Origin: Peptococcaceae bacterium BRH_c8a
GTDB taxonomy: Bacteria > Bacillota > Desulfotomaculia > Desulfotomaculales > Desulfallaceae
DNA: 64,000 bases
NCBI GenBank assembly: GCA_000961575.1
Contig: LADP01000046.1
Span: 124,001 to 188,000, forward strand
Reading direction: 5' to 3'
Position 1 is the first letter of the stretch. Each line of letters opens with the position of its first letter. The notes beneath the pieces are model-generated. The model had not been told where the DNA came from and made no database searches. It saw nothing but the letters and a program-made list of their open reading frames with translations. Shown piece by piece: positions 17,947-27,140 of this stretch. The translations under genes and the position numbers were made by a program.

Positions 17947-19653
17947 TTAACTATCGGCACCCACCCGATCGGAAAGAATACTCCTGTCCCGCCCCTGTTC
18001 CTTGGCCCGGTACAAGGCAGCGTCAGCAGCGCTCAGAATCTCCTTCAAATCACCAGCGTGCACCGGGTAAGCGGCCACACCGGCGCTGATGCGCACTTGG
18101 AACCGCACCCCGTCAGTCTCAAACAACGCTTCCCGAACCGCCAACCTAATGCGCTCCGCCACATGCATCGCCTCACCAGGCCCCGTCTCAGGCATCATCA
18201 CAGCAAATTCCTCGCCGCCGTAACGCGCCACCAAATCACAACCGCGCACCTCGGCAGCAATAAGCTGAGCCACCTGGGCCAACACCGCATCTCCAGTCAT
18301 ATGCCCATAACGATCATTAATTTTCTTGAAATAATCAATGTCCAGCATCACCAACGCCAGGCCGTACCCGTAACGGGAGACCCGTTCCATCTCCTCCATA
18401 ATGCGATGATAAAAATAACGGTAATTGTACAGCCCGGTGAGACCGTCGGTGATGGCCGTCTGCTCCAGTTTCCGGTACAGTTGCACGTTAGCCACCGCCA
18501 CCGCAGTCTGCCCGCCGATAATGGAGATGGTTTGCAGATGCTTGTCCTCGAAGAAACCATGCCGTTTATCACCCAGTACCAGCAATCCCAGCACCTCGGT
18601 TTCGGCCACCAGCGGCACCACCAGCATTGAACGGTGCACCTGGGTCAGCCCTACATCATCGGCCGTCCGCACATCAATCTTAGTATCGTGCACCAGCTGG
18701 GTTTCGCCGCTTTCCACCGTCAAGCCCAAAAACCCATCCCCGCGCCGTAATGTGGAGCCCTTCAGCAGCCCGGCGTGGGGCCCGGTTGCCGCTCGCACCC
18801 GGTATAGTCCCTCATCGTCCTCAGCCCGAAGATAAATTATGCCGGTGTGGAAATTAATCATCCGGCTGGTTTCCCGCAGCACCAATTCCAAAATCTCATC
18901 CAGTTTCAGACTGCCCCCCAGGCGCCTGGCCACCTCGTACAGTACCCGAAGTTCGCGGTTGGCCATCTCCAGGTGCACATAAACACGCAGCATGAACTGG
19001 GTCACCAGTACCGGCAGGAACAACAGCACCATGCCGTAAATCCCAATTTTAGCGAACAACAAAGCCATCAATAATCCGCAAGGAACCGTTACCAAGTAGG
19101 TCAAGCCGTCCCAGCGCAGCGCGTCGACCCACTGGAACAACGGGTTGCCCTGCCGGGCGGGCAGAGCATATATGTAAACCATAGTTTGATTTAAACTAAA
19201 ATAGGCCAGCACAAAAACAGCCAGCAGCGGAATGTTGGTCAAAGCCAAGCTGCGGTCGGGCAAGCCGCCGGCCAGTTGGTATAACAAATTGGCACCCAGC
19301 AAGGCCAGCACAGACTGGGCAGCGTTGAACAGAGTAGTCCGCAAGGGATTACCCCGGTTCACCACCCCTTGTCCGATAAGTGAAGCCAGACCGCTAACCC
19401 AGACCGCGGCCACCGGCCCGTAAACCAAAAAAGTGGCGAAGATAATAGCAAACCCACCGGAAAGCTGCCCCTGGGGCAACATTACAGCCAGCCACTCGGC
19501 CAGCACCGCCAGGGCAACAAGCAGCAGCAGTTCCCGGCCGTGGTCCAGGTCCAGCAGGGGGAAGGTGTGGGCAAGCAGCCAAAAACCCAGCCCGACAACC
19601 GTCCAGTTATACAGGATATGGGGCAACCTCCGCACGCTGCGCACGTTATTCAC
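17947..19653 (-). CDS. Membrane diguanylate cyclase (7TM-GAF-GGDEF)
   Basis: This 568-aa protein has about seven N-terminal membrane segments (residues ~15-225) and a GAF domain (~240-385) including GIIYLRAEDDEGLYRVRAA. A C-terminal GGDEF domain (~400-560) follows. The cyclase motifs are intact: DGLTGLYNYRYF, DIDYFKKINDRYGH and the active-site YGGEEFAVMMPE. It should make cyclic di-GMP from two GTP in response to a membrane or cytosolic signal. An inhibitory RxxD site is not obvious. It is co-directional with and just upstream of comF. No c-di-GMP effector or phosphodiesterase is recognisable in the window. Confidence 0.9.
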   Translation of the reverse strand: MNNVRSVRRLPHILYNWTVVGLGFWLLAHTFPLLDLDHGRELLLLVALAVLAEWLAVMLPQGQLSGGFAIIFATFLVYGPVAAVWVSGLASLIGQGVVNRGNPLRTTLFNAAQSVLALLGANLLYQLAGGLPDRSLALTNIPLLAVFVLAYFSLNQTMVYIYALPARQGNPLFQWVDALRWDGLTYLVTVPCGLLMALLFAKIGIYGMVLLFLPVLVTQFMLRVYVHLEMANRELRVLYEVARRLGGSLKLDEILELVLRETSRMINFHTGIIYLRAEDDEGLYRVRAATGPHAGLLKGSTLRRGDGFLGLTVESGETQLVHDTKIDVRTADDVGLTQVHRSMLVVPLVAETEVLGLLVLGDKRHGFFEDKHLQTISIIGGQTAVAVANVQLYRKLEQTAITDGLTGLYNYRYFYHRIMEEMERVSRYGYGLALVMLDIDYFKKINDRYGHMTGDAVLAQVAQLIAAEVRGCDLVARYGGEEFAVMMPETGPGEAMHVAERIRLAVREALFETDGVRFQVRISAGVAAYPVHAGDLKEILSAADAALYRAKEQGRDRSILSDRVGADS

Positions 19654-19710
19654 CTCTGAATGAAACTATTCGACAAAAATTGGTATTACCCTTCGTCCCC
19701 AAGAAAAACA

Positions 19711-19865
19711 CATTCAAGTCGGGGACGGTTCTTGACTTGAATGCGGGATCCCGGATCCCGCACAGATAAAAAACGTGGAGCACCTCAGAATTTATCACGC
19801 GTAAATTAAGCTTGTCATCCTGAGCGCAGCGAAGGATCTAATCTTTAAGATTCTTCGCTGCGCTG
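19711..19865. repeat. TTCAAGTCGGGGACGG palindrome and TCATCCTGAGCG pair
   Basis: CATTCAAGTCGGGGACGGTT with its inverse lies at 19711-19743. A GGATCCCGGGATCC-like stretch follows. A TCATCCTGAGCG...CTTCGCTGCGCT unit occupies 19813-19865 and is read as the last codons of the next gene. Confidence 0.8.
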
Positions 19866-20404
19866 GAAGCAGAGCCCTCCCCAGTGAATACAACACACCG
19901 GGTGGTGCGGGAAGAGCCGGCATCGTCATCCCTGCCGGTACTTAACCCGGCAGCCTCAAAACAGGGAGCCGGGCAATCAATTAACGGGTCCATACCACAA
20001 CCAACGCCGCCTGGACTCCCCTGATGACCGACCCTGGCGCACTGCTCGCCCAGATCGTTCAGGCGGCAAAACCCCAGGTTAAACTGCCGGGCCAGCCGCT
20101 CCAGAATCAGCGGCGTTTGATCGGTCGAGCCGCCATCTACCAGCACCACCCGCATTTCCGGTTCCCGTTTCACAGCAGCCGCCGCTACCCTGCCCCGCAC
20201 TATCCACTCGGCCCAGTTGCCCTCGTCCCTAAGTAGCACCGCCAGGCGCTTTGAATCCCCTATATGTCCGGCGTACCCGGTTTTTCCCCTTCCTTCGCCC
20301 ACATCACGGGCAGCCAAAAACTGCCGCCATATCCGGTACAACACCACAAACAGCCAACCCAGAAAAAGCGCACCCAGCAAGTACGCCAAAGCCAAGACCA
20401 TCAC
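19838..20404 (-). CDS. Small membrane-anchored protein with glycosyltransferase-like segment
   Basis: The 188-aa product has one N-terminal membrane segment (about residues 3-25) and then a basic cytosolic part. The stretch MRVVLVDGGSTDQTPLILERL resembles the nucleotide-sugar-binding start of family 2 glycosyltransferases (VDxGSxDxT). However, the rest of a catalytic domain is missing, so activity is doubtful. The C-terminal SASSAAKNLKD is translated from a TCATCCTGAGCG repeat, so the original end has been replaced or extended. I do not recognise a defined family. The ribosome site is weak (GGGGTGATG). Confidence 0.55.
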   Translation of the reverse strand: MMVLALAYLLGALFLGWLFVVLYRIWRQFLAARDVGEGRGKTGYAGHIGDSKRLAVLLRDEGNWAEWIVRGRVAAAAVKREPEMRVVLVDGGSTDQTPLILERLARQFNLGFCRLNDLGEQCARVGHQGSPGGVGCGMDPLIDCPAPCFEAAGLSTGRDDDAGSSRTTRCVVFTGEGSASSAAKNLKD

Positions 20405-20582
20405 CCCGCACCCTTTTACCCCACCATATGCGCGGGCGGCCGGATACGCCTGCGCCGGGCCGCAGGTAAAAAAAGCAAGGCGTTTGAGAACAACTGCTTA
20501 CGTAATTTTTGGGGCAGGGGAACCCGAATTGTTTGAGTTGGGGTTGGGGTTGGGGGTTGGTATTTTGGGATCCCGGGATACC

Positions 20583-20615
20583 TGATTCAAGTCAAGAACC
20601 GTCCCCGACTTGAAT
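20583..20615. repeat. ATTCAAGTCAAGAACCGTCCCC palindrome
   Basis: A single copy (ATTCAAGTCAAGAACCGTCC / CGACTTGAAT) in the divergent gap before the spore-coat genes. The rest of the gap from 20405 holds a GGTTGGGGTTGGGG run and no gene. Confidence 0.85.
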
Positions 20616-20682
20616 TGTGTGTATAGGGAGGGTGGGGGAAGGAACAATATACATGAAGCAAAAGAAAGGAGTGGTTGCTTAA

Positions 20683-20940
20683 ATGTATCAAACCAACCAG
20701 CAGCAGGCGGGGCAGCAAATTATGCCCGAACCGCCCAACGTGGTAAGCACCAAGGATTTTCTCTACCTTACCGACGCCCTGTCCTGGGAACTGGGGGCGA
20801 TGAAGATGATGCACCATGCCGCCCTGAACTGTACCGACCCGGAGATCAGCACCTACCTACATCAAGCGGGACAGATGCACCAGACACACTACCAGCAATT
20901 ATTGACCCACTTAAACCCGGCCAACGCCGCCAACATGTAA
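20683..20940 (+). CDS. Small spore-coat-associated protein (CotF partner)
   Basis: An 85-aa protein beginning MYQTNQQQAGQQ, with a conserved-looking helical core TKDFLYLTDALSWELGAMKMMHHAA and QMHQTHYQQLLTHL. Short Gln/His/Met-rich proteins of this kind sit directly before CotF genes in clostridial spore formers, which supports a spore-coat role; that is family knowledge plus context. AAAGGAG precedes the ATG. It is 14 bp upstream of the CotF gene and on the strand opposite to nearly all its neighbours. Confidence 0.7.
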   Translation: MYQTNQQQAGQQIMPEPPNVVSTKDFLYLTDALSWELGAMKMMHHAALNCTDPEISTYLHQAGQMHQTHYQQLLTHLNPANAANM

Positions 20941-20954
20941 GGAGGGGATAAAAT

Positions 20955-21440
20955 TTGTACGGACAATACCAGCAACAATTCGCCGGTTTGCAAGGCGCTC
21001 AGGGGATGATGGGTAATATGGGCATGCAAGGAATGCAGGGTATGCAGGGTATGCAGGGCGCCCAGGGAATGCAAAACCAGCAGCAAAACCAGCAACAGAA
21101 CCAGCAGAACCAGATTAAAAACCCCCAATCCAACCTGCTGCCCAAGGTAAAGGGACCGAAGATTAACGACCGGGACAACGTGAACCTGGCCCTGGCCCAA
21201 GAGAAATACATTACCGACAGCTTGAATGTGTTTGCCCGGGAAGCCAGTCACCGGCAGCTGCACAACGATGTAATGCGCATGTTCTTCGAGACCCACGCCA
21301 TGACCCGGGAATTGTTCAATCTAATGTTCCGCAAGGGCTGGTATACCTTGGAAGGGGAACAGCAGCAAAAGCTGGCCCAATCCTACCAAAAGTTTCAGGG
21401 CTACAGCACCCAGTTTCCGTATACAACGCAAATGCACTAA
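20955..21440 (+). CDS. CotF-family spore coat protein
   Basis: The 161-aa product has a low-complexity N-terminal tail with tandem Met-Gln-Gly units (MGMQGMQGMQGMQGAQGMQ) and a Gln/Asn-rich stretch. A CotF-type helical domain follows (NDRDNVNLALAQEKYITDSLNVFAREASH and HAMTRELFNLMFRKGWY). CotF proteins are found in the spore coat and are made in the mother cell late in sporulation. The start is a TTG placed seven bases after AAGGAGGGG. The repeat-rich head is encoded by near-identical ATGCAGGGT units, which may vary in copy number among strains. Confidence 0.85.
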   Translation: MYGQYQQQFAGLQGAQGMMGNMGMQGMQGMQGMQGAQGMQNQQQNQQQNQQNQIKNPQSNLLPKVKGPKINDRDNVNLALAQEKYITDSLNVFAREASHRQLHNDVMRMFFETHAMTRELFNLMFRKGWYTLEGEQQQKLAQSYQKFQGYSTQFPYTTQMH

Positions 21441-21449
21441 ACCCAAAAG

Positions 21450-21752
21450 TGTGTCAAGGGGACGGTTCCTTTGACACACTTTGCTTTTCATTATTAAAGA
21501 AACGAAGTGAAATGAAGTCAAGACAACCATCCACAAAACCGGGTTTTTGTATGGTAATGACAATCCCCCGCGACAAAGAAGGATTGACTCCCCCTCTTGA
21601 GGTGCTGATCCTATCCTATTTACCAATGGTTAACACTAGGGCTGTCTAATTTTGTGTCAAAGGAACCGTCCCCCTGACACACTTGCGGGAATTAAGTGGA
21701 CTTTCCCACTCTGTAATTTGATTCAAGTCAAGAACCGTCCCCAACTTGAATC
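21450..21752. repeat. Gap with GTGTCAAGGGGACGG and TTCAAGTCAAGAACCG palindromes
   Basis: This 310-bp convergent gap has no gene. It carries copies at 21450-21480 (immediately after cotF), 21653-21684 and 21720-21752. The last touches the stop codon of the toroid-SLH gene. Confidence 0.85.
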
Positions 21753-23223
21753 AGTCCCCTGTTTGAATGAATTGGTTTAGGCTGTGGGCGCATTGGGCTC
21801 TGGTGGCGGGGCTTAGGGCTGCAAAACCGGGGTAAATGAGCCCTTTTTCTGTTGCCACTTTTACACAGCCAGAGTACCAGGTGTCTGTTTGGGCCTGAGC
21901 AACCTGTTCAGAAAGGCCGGCAGCTTTGGTAATCATGGCCATTACCTCAGCGCCGGTTATATTTTTACCGGTGCCAAACAGATTGCCCGGGTAACCGCTG
22001 ACCAAACCCTGTGAAGCGGCTGCAGACACGTGGCCAGACGCCCAGTGCCCGGCAGGCAGGTCGGCAAAACGTTTTCCCGTCTCTGGAGCAAGCCCCTTGG
22101 CCCGGGCCAGCATGACCACGAATTCTTCGCGGGTCACCGGGTTGTCCGGTCTGAAGGTGCGGTCGGAGTAACCGCCTACTACCTGGCGGGCCAAAAGGTC
22201 GTTTACTGCCTGGTAGGCAAAATGTCCGTCCGGCAGGTCGGTGAACGCCGTTTTACCGGTGGCGCCGAGCCTTTGATATACCGATTCTCCCGCGCGATAG
22301 TCCCCTAGGGCGATCAGCGCCTGGGCCGAGGCCATATCGTTGGGGAGCCGCTCTGAGCCATGACTAAAGGAACCATCGGCCAGGCGATACTGCAACAGCC
22401 CGGTGACCGCATTACCCCCGCCCTTGCTCCACGCTTCAGCCGTCGGGTCGATACCCAAAATAGTCAACGCTTGCACCACCTGGGCGCAGGATTCGGCGGT
22501 AGAGGTGCCCCAGGCGCCGAAAGTACCGTCTTCATTTTGCTGTTCTTGAAGATAAACCAGCGCTTTTTCCACCGCCGGGAAGCTGCTGTCCTGCCCCAGG
22601 CAGGCCATAGCTATAATGGCCATTGCCGTCATGTCCACATCCGATTCATCCAACCGGATATCGATGCTGAACCCGCCGTCGGCGTTCTGGTGTGCCGTCA
22701 GCCACTGCAGAGCCCGGTCGGCTTGGGGAATATCCTGCCCCGCCACATGCAGCGCGATAATGCCCCAAACGTGGGCGTTAACCAACTTTTCGCCGGTGCC
22801 GTTAATCGTATCGGCGAATTTGCCCGACGGAGTTTGGGAGGCAATGACACTCTGCAGCAGGTTTTTACCCCCGTAACCATCGGGGTTTTGCCCGGCCGCC
22901 AACGCACCCAGCACAGTCCGCTGGTAATCGGTGCTCTTGGTTTCGGAAAGCATGATGCCCCGGGTAATCTGCGTCTCCCTTAATTTTGACAAGTGCCCGG
23001 CGTCTTTGCCAATGCCATAGTATCCCAGCATGGCCCATTCCAGCATCCCGCTGTATCCCGGGGACTGCAGCTCTTTTTCCAGGTAATTTACCGCCCCTGT
23101 TATAGCTTTCTGCACTTGGGGGCTGTCAGGTGCAACGGATGCTCCGGTGGCCGGCGCGCAAAAGGCGAACACGAAAACCAGCGCCGCCAGAACTGTAAAA
23201 ACTCTTTTGACCGGGTTAAACAT
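21751..23223 (-). CDS. Secreted alpha/alpha-toroid protein with SLH domains
   Basis: A 490-aa exported protein with a signal peptide (about 1-28, ending PATGASVA). Residues ~35-320 are prenyltransferase/squalene-cyclase-like toroid repeats with recurring GGF/DGTF turns (HQNADGGFSID, QQNEDGTFGAWG, RLADGSFSHG). Three SLH motifs end the protein (TAFTDLPDGHFAYQAV, KRFADLPAGHWASGHV, and a weaker third), anchoring it to cell-wall polymers. Cyclase catalytic motifs are absent, so ligand binding is likelier than catalysis. The toroid is the N-terminal fold of transcobalamin and intrinsic factor. It is related to the toroid of the riboswitch-linked protein upstream but has no DUF4430 domain. It lies downstream of the ECF transporter after a 545-bp repeat-filled gap. 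Ribosome site AAGGAGTG. Confidence 0.8.
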   Translation of the reverse strand: MFNPVKRVFTVLAALVFVFAFCAPATGASVAPDSPQVQKAITGAVNYLEKELQSPGYSGMLEWAMLGYYGIGKDAGHLSKLRETQITRGIMLSETKSTDYQRTVLGALAAGQNPDGYGGKNLLQSVIASQTPSGKFADTINGTGEKLVNAHVWGIIALHVAGQDIPQADRALQWLTAHQNADGGFSIDIRLDESDVDMTAMAIIAMACLGQDSSFPAVEKALVYLQEQQNEDGTFGAWGTSTAESCAQVVQALTILGIDPTAEAWSKGGGNAVTGLLQYRLADGSFSHGSERLPNDMASAQALIALGDYRAGESVYQRLGATGKTAFTDLPDGHFAYQAVNDLLARQVVGGYSDRTFRPDNPVTREEFVVMLARAKGLAPETGKRFADLPAGHWASGHVSAAASQGLVSGYPGNLFGTGKNITGAEVMAMITKAAGLSEQVAQAQTDTWYSGCVKVATEKGLIYPGFAALSPATRAQCAHSLNQFIQTGD

Positions 23224-23274
23224 CTAATTCACTCCTTGTTTCTTTGTAACTGTCCTGAAGATAAACGTTGCGAA

Positions 23275-23768
23275 ATGTCATCCTGAGCGCAGCGAAGGCT
23301 CTTAAAGAAAGATTCTTCACTTCGTTCAGAATGACAGGCTTAAAGAAAGATTCTTCGCTGCGCTCGGAATGACAGGCTTAAAGAAAAATTCTTCACTTTG
23401 TTCAGATTAAGTTTGTCATCCTGAGCGTAGCGAAGGATCTGGGTTTTAAGATTTTTCGCTGCGTTCAGAATTATCACACGTACCCGCACCACGATAAACG
23501 AATATAACTTGCTGGCTGTATTCATAACAATGACTATTTTAGCGTCCCGGGAAAAAGGCCAATTGTAGGGAACGCCCCCTGTGGCGTTCCGTCCACAGGT
23601 CAGCGATGTCGTTTGAACGGAACGGCACAGGGGCCGTTCCCTACGACCCTGCCACGACGGAGATAATACAAGCCTTGGAGACAAACGGATAAAACATCGG
23701 TTACCGGTTATATTCATAACAATGACAATAAAACTGTAGATTTTTCATCAATGACTCCTGACTACTGA
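23275..23768. repeat. Dense repeat tract between toroid-SLH and ECF S genes
   Basis: No gene. Three or four TCATCCTGAGCG/TTCGTTCAGAATGACA units lie at 23275-23475. A GTAGGGAACGCCCCC...GGGGCCGTTCCCTAC inverted pair lies at about 23565-23645. A tandem TGACTACTGACTACTGACTTC tract lies at 23752-23795 and enters the end of the ECF S-component gene. Confidence 0.8.
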
Positions 23769-24494
23769 CTACTGACTTCTGACTACTGACTCCTTGACTT
23801 CAATTGTCTTCACCGTCAGCCGGTTGCCGAACCGCTGTAGAATCTTAATCATCTCCATCCCCATCAGGTACATGAACACTCCGTTACCCACCGCGTGCAG
23901 GGTGTCAAAAGCAAAACCGGCGGCGTAGGTGGCGGCAAAAGTTTGCCAAGACAAAGGGTAGATATAAGTCAACCAGTGCCAGGTGTTCATAATTAAACCG
24001 TACAGATAACCCCAGCCAAGGGCGAAGGCCACCAAAGCCCAACGGGAATGGCTGCTTTTAATCCGGGCCAGTACGCCCGCCGACAGGCCCACCAGCCCCC
24101 AGGCCACCATCTGCCAGGGAGTCCACGGCCCCAGCCCCAAAAAGAAATTGGAGGTTAAAGCCGCCAGCGCCCCTACGGCAAACCCGGCACCGGGGCCCAA
24201 TACATAGCCCGATATAATCACCAAAAAAGTGGTGGGCTGTACGTTGGGAATGGCTGCAAAGGGCAACCGGCCCAGGGCGGCCAAGGCAGACATGGTGGCC
24301 AGCAGCGCCACTTCCCCGGCCGACGGCCCGCTGCTTTCAAACTTAAGGAAAAAACCCAGCAGCCCCAACAGCGCCAAACCCAGGGACAGTACCGACCAGT
24401 TTAAATCCATGTCGGGATTGGCCCTAATGTCCAGTACCAAAAATGCCAAAAATGCGGTTAATGAAACTCCAAAGCATACCTTACCCCACTTCAT
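23769..24494 (-). CDS. ECF transporter S component, probable cobalamin/corrinoid type
   Basis: A 241-aa integral membrane protein with about six to seven hydrophobic segments. The core IPNVQPTTFLVIISGYVLGPGAG followed by AALTSNFFLGLGPWTPWQMVAWGLVG is typical of energy-coupling-factor substrate-binding (S) subunits. The N-terminal extension adds two segments. It overlaps the ATPase gene by 14 bp, so translation is coupled. Substrate is inferred as cobalamin or corrinoid from linkage to the B12-riboswitch gene set and DUF4430 proteins, not from binding residues. The final residues (VVRSQ) come from a TGACTACTGACT repeat tract, so the natural terminus was probably shorter. Confidence 0.82.
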   Translation of the reverse strand: MKWGKVCFGVSLTAFLAFLVLDIRANPDMDLNWSVLSLGLALLGLLGFFLKFESSGPSAGEVALLATMSALAALGRLPFAAIPNVQPTTFLVIISGYVLGPGAGFAVGALAALTSNFFLGLGPWTPWQMVAWGLVGLSAGVLARIKSSHSRWALVAFALGWGYLYGLIMNTWHWLTYIYPLSWQTFAATYAAGFAFDTLHAVGNGVFMYLMGMEMIKILQRFGNRLTVKTIEVKESVVRSQ

Positions 24495-26151
24495 AGCGAC
24501 ACCATTTCAGCGTATCCAGCGCATCCTGGAACGTGATGACCCCTTCGTAAAAACCCCTAAACATTTTATTCAACTGAGGCGCATAATACAGGGAATTATT
24601 CATCACCGCCCGTTTGTCTCCGTCGGCCACTATTTCACCATCAAACATAATCAGCACCCGTCGCGCATATTCAGCCACAAATTCAATATCGTGGGTCACA
24701 ATGATTATCGCGACCCCAGCCGCGGATAAATCCAGCAGGTAATCCCCCATTTCAGTTTTTAAATGGGCGTCCAGTCCCCGGGTGGGTTCATCCAAGAGCA
24801 GTACCCGGGGCTGGCGCACCAGTACCGAGGCCAGCGCCACCCGCTGCCGCTCCCCGCCGCTCAGATCCCGGGGGTTCACATCTTGCACATGGGTTAAACG
24901 CAACTTAGCCAGTATTTCATCCACCGACTGCTCCACCGGCCCGCCATGATCCAGTTTTAGCCCGAAGGCCACCTCCTGGCGCACGGTATCGTTAAATAAA
25001 TAGTCATTGGGGTTCTGCGCCAGGTAACCCACGCTGCCGGCCAGCTCATGAACTTTCTGTGGCTCAATATCCCAGCCTGAAAGTTTAACCCGGCCCCGCT
25101 GTGGACGCAGCAGACCGCATATATTCTTAATCAGGGTGCTCTTACCGCCCCCGTTTTCGCCGATGATGGCCGCCACTTCGCCGGTGCCCAAGGTGAATGA
25201 TATATTTCGCACCGCCGGTTCCGGGGCGTCCGGATAGGTATAAGAAAGGTTTTTTATTTCCAGCAGTTTTTCCGGGCTTGCCGCGGACTTTTTAACCTTT
25301 TCCCACTCCCCCGTTCCCCTGGGGCGGGGGTGACCCGCAATACCCGCAGCACCCGGATCCGGCAGCATGGCACGAATCTGCTTGCGGCCCTCAGCGACGG
25401 TGAGAGGAATTTTAACACTGCCCGCCTGGGCAAAAAAGCGGGGCACCGGCGGTACAAAGGGGCTGCCAGCGTTCAAGCCGTAGATAACCGCATCATCCGG
25501 CCGGCTGTTGTTTAACAGGTGCCCCCCATTCATCACCAACACCCGGTCCGCCAGATGGAAGCACCTTTCCAGCCGTTGCTCCACCATTACCACCGTCAAA
25601 CCCAAATCGTCATTCATCCTTTTTACATTGGTGAGCAACTCTTCGGCCGCTACGGGATCCAATTGGGAAGTGGGTTCATCCAACAGCAACACCCTGGGCT
25701 GCATGGCCATTACCGAGGCCAGCACCACCATTTGCTTTTGCCCGCCCGACAGATCAAAGGTATTAGCCGATTTTAGGGCGGATATGTTCAGATAGTCCAT
25801 TACTTCGGCGATGCGGCGCTTGATTTCCCGGGGCGGCACGCCAATATTCTCCAGGCCGAAAGCTATTTCCCGCTCTACACCGGTCATCACCAGCTGGTTT
25901 TCGGGATCCTGAAAAATAAAGCCTATTTCTTTCGACGCTCCCCGGTAGCGGACTCGACCGCCAATGCGGCCCCCGTAAAAATTGGGCACCAACCCGGAAA
26001 GCGCCCGCAGCAGTGTGGACTTACCGCAGCCCGAACCACCCACCAGCAGCACAAATTCCCCTTCGGTAATTTCCAGGTTAACCCCACCAAGGGCGGGCCT
26101 TTCCGAGCCGCCGTAATAATAGGTTAAAGCCTCCACTTCAAATAAGGCCAA
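24481..26151 (-). CDS. ECF transporter fused ATPase (EcfA-EcfA')
   Basis: A ~556-aa protein with two tandem ABC ATPase domains, equivalent to EcfA1 and EcfA2 joined. Domain 1 has Walker A GGSGCGKST, signature LSGGQKQ and Walker B LLLDEPTSQLD. Domain 2 has GENGGGKST, LSGGERQR and LLLDEPTRGLD. Both sites look competent to hydrolyse ATP, powering uptake through the T and S subunits. I chose the TTG at 26151 because GGGGGTGG precedes it; GTG 26160 is also possible. The start overlaps the EcfT gene by 28 bp. A longer frame reaching 26277 would overlap more and lacks a ribosome site. Confidence 0.9.
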   Translation of the reverse strand: MALFEVEALTYYYGGSERPALGGVNLEITEGEFVLLVGGSGCGKSTLLRALSGLVPNFYGGRIGGRVRYRGASKEIGFIFQDPENQLVMTGVEREIAFGLENIGVPPREIKRRIAEVMDYLNISALKSANTFDLSGGQKQMVVLASVMAMQPRVLLLDEPTSQLDPVAAEELLTNVKRMNDDLGLTVVMVEQRLERCFHLADRVLVMNGGHLLNNSRPDDAVIYGLNAGSPFVPPVPRFFAQAGSVKIPLTVAEGRKQIRAMLPDPGAAGIAGHPRPRGTGEWEKVKKSAASPEKLLEIKNLSYTYPDAPEPAVRNISFTLGTGEVAAIIGENGGGKSTLIKNICGLLRPQRGRVKLSGWDIEPQKVHELAGSVGYLAQNPNDYLFNDTVRQEVAFGLKLDHGGPVEQSVDEILAKLRLTHVQDVNPRDLSGGERQRVALASVLVRQPRVLLLDEPTRGLDAHLKTEMGDYLLDLSAAGVAIIIVTHDIEFVAEYARRVLIMFDGEIVADGDKRAVMNNSLYYAPQLNKMFRGFYEGVITFQDALDTLKWCRYEVG

Positions 26152-27044
26152 TTTTTCCACCCCCAATTTAACAACGCGGGCAGCGCTGCGGCAATTACCA
26201 GACCGGTTAACCCCAGCACCTGCTGGGGCGCTGCGAACAATAAGTCCAACTGCGGATAAAACCGGTATTGGGCCCACCCCAGGGCCAACAGGGTTACGCC
26301 CAGCACCAGGGCCGCAATGCTGGCCGCCAAAACAAGTAGATCCCGCACCTGCATCCTGGCCCCGCCGTAGTAACTGCGGGGGCCGCTGCCGTAACCCCTG
26401 CTGTGGATAGCTTCGGCAATGTTCAGAGCGTTTTCGAGCGCGGATAGCATGATTACCTTTAATAACGGGTAATAGCTGCTGATTTTTTTAATCAACCCGG
26501 GCTGGTCGAAGGCCACGCCCCTGGTTTGTTGTACTTCTTTGATGCTCTTAAGCTGGTTGGCCAGATGGGGAATTAACCTGGTGGTCAGCGCCACCAGCAT
26601 CGCCGTTCGCGGGGCCAGGCGGGCAAACAGGGCAAAAGCCCGGTCGGGATTGATAGCCTGGTTGTACAGGAAAAAGGTTGTCACCACCACCAGCAAACGC
26701 AGGCCCATATTAACACCGTATAATAGGGCTTCCAATGTAAAGGCAATCTGCCCCAGCACCGGCAGATCCGGCAGGCTGAAAAGTATGGTGCTACCCAGCC
26801 GGCTGAATAACGGGTTAATCAATATAATCATGGCCATCATAATCAGCAAAAACGGGGCGAAGGTTTTATATGCCTCAAGGGCGTCTACCAATTTAATGTT
26901 CACTAGTAAAACAGCGTACAACGCCAACAGCAGCAAAGGGTGATTGCAGGCCAAAGCCAAAAAAACCAGCACCCCCGCATAAGCAATTACGGTAAGGGGA
27001 TGGAAGGATTGTAGAAATAATTTTTTATCCCGGTAGCTGTACAT
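26124..27044 (-). CDS. ECF transporter transmembrane T component
   Basis: A 306-aa EcfT/CbiQ-family membrane protein with several N-terminal transmembrane helices and coupling helices carrying the Ala-Arg-Gly type signatures. Here these read QTRGVAFDQ and EAIHSRGYGSG. It transmits ATPase movement to the S component. A C-terminal extension adds about two or three membrane segments. The ATG of MYSYRD has GAGGGTGAT in the right place; an in-frame GTG three codons earlier lies in that ribosome site. Order T-A-S with overlaps indicates one operon. It is separate from the cbiMNQO cobalt set at 33.6-36.4 kb. Confidence 0.88.
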   Translation of the reverse strand: MYSYRDKKLFLQSFHPLTVIAYAGVLVFLALACNHPLLLLALYAVLLVNIKLVDALEAYKTFAPFLLIMMAMIILINPLFSRLGSTILFSLPDLPVLGQIAFTLEALLYGVNMGLRLLVVVTTFFLYNQAINPDRAFALFARLAPRTAMLVALTTRLIPHLANQLKSIKEVQQTRGVAFDQPGLIKKISSYYPLLKVIMLSALENALNIAEAIHSRGYGSGPRSYYGGARMQVRDLLVLAASIAALVLGVTLLALGWAQYRFYPQLDLLFAAPQQVLGLTGLVIAAALPALLNWGWKNWPYLKWRL

Positions 27045-27070
27045 AATAATCACCCTCTTGGTGGTTCTTG

Positions 27071-27140
27071 GGGGTCAGGCCCGGCATAACTGCATAACTT
27101 TATAAATCAAAAGTTATGCAGTTATGCCGGGCCTGACCCC
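27071..27140. repeat. Perfect 30-bp palindrome in the ECF operon
   Basis: Arms GGGGTCAGGCCCGGCATAAC... (27071-27100) and the exact reverse complement (27111-27140) flank a 10-nt loop. The right arm begins at the stop codon of the DUF4430 lipoprotein gene. A truncated relative (AAGTTATGCAGGGCTTGACCC) lies near 54504-54524. No U-run follows, so it is not a typical terminator, but it could stabilise or process the mRNA. Confidence 0.9.

Noticed and set aside
23340-23717. 125-aa minus-strand frame in the repeat tract
   Set aside because: Almost entirely made of TCATCCTGAGCG and GTAGGGAACG repeat units, so not a gene.
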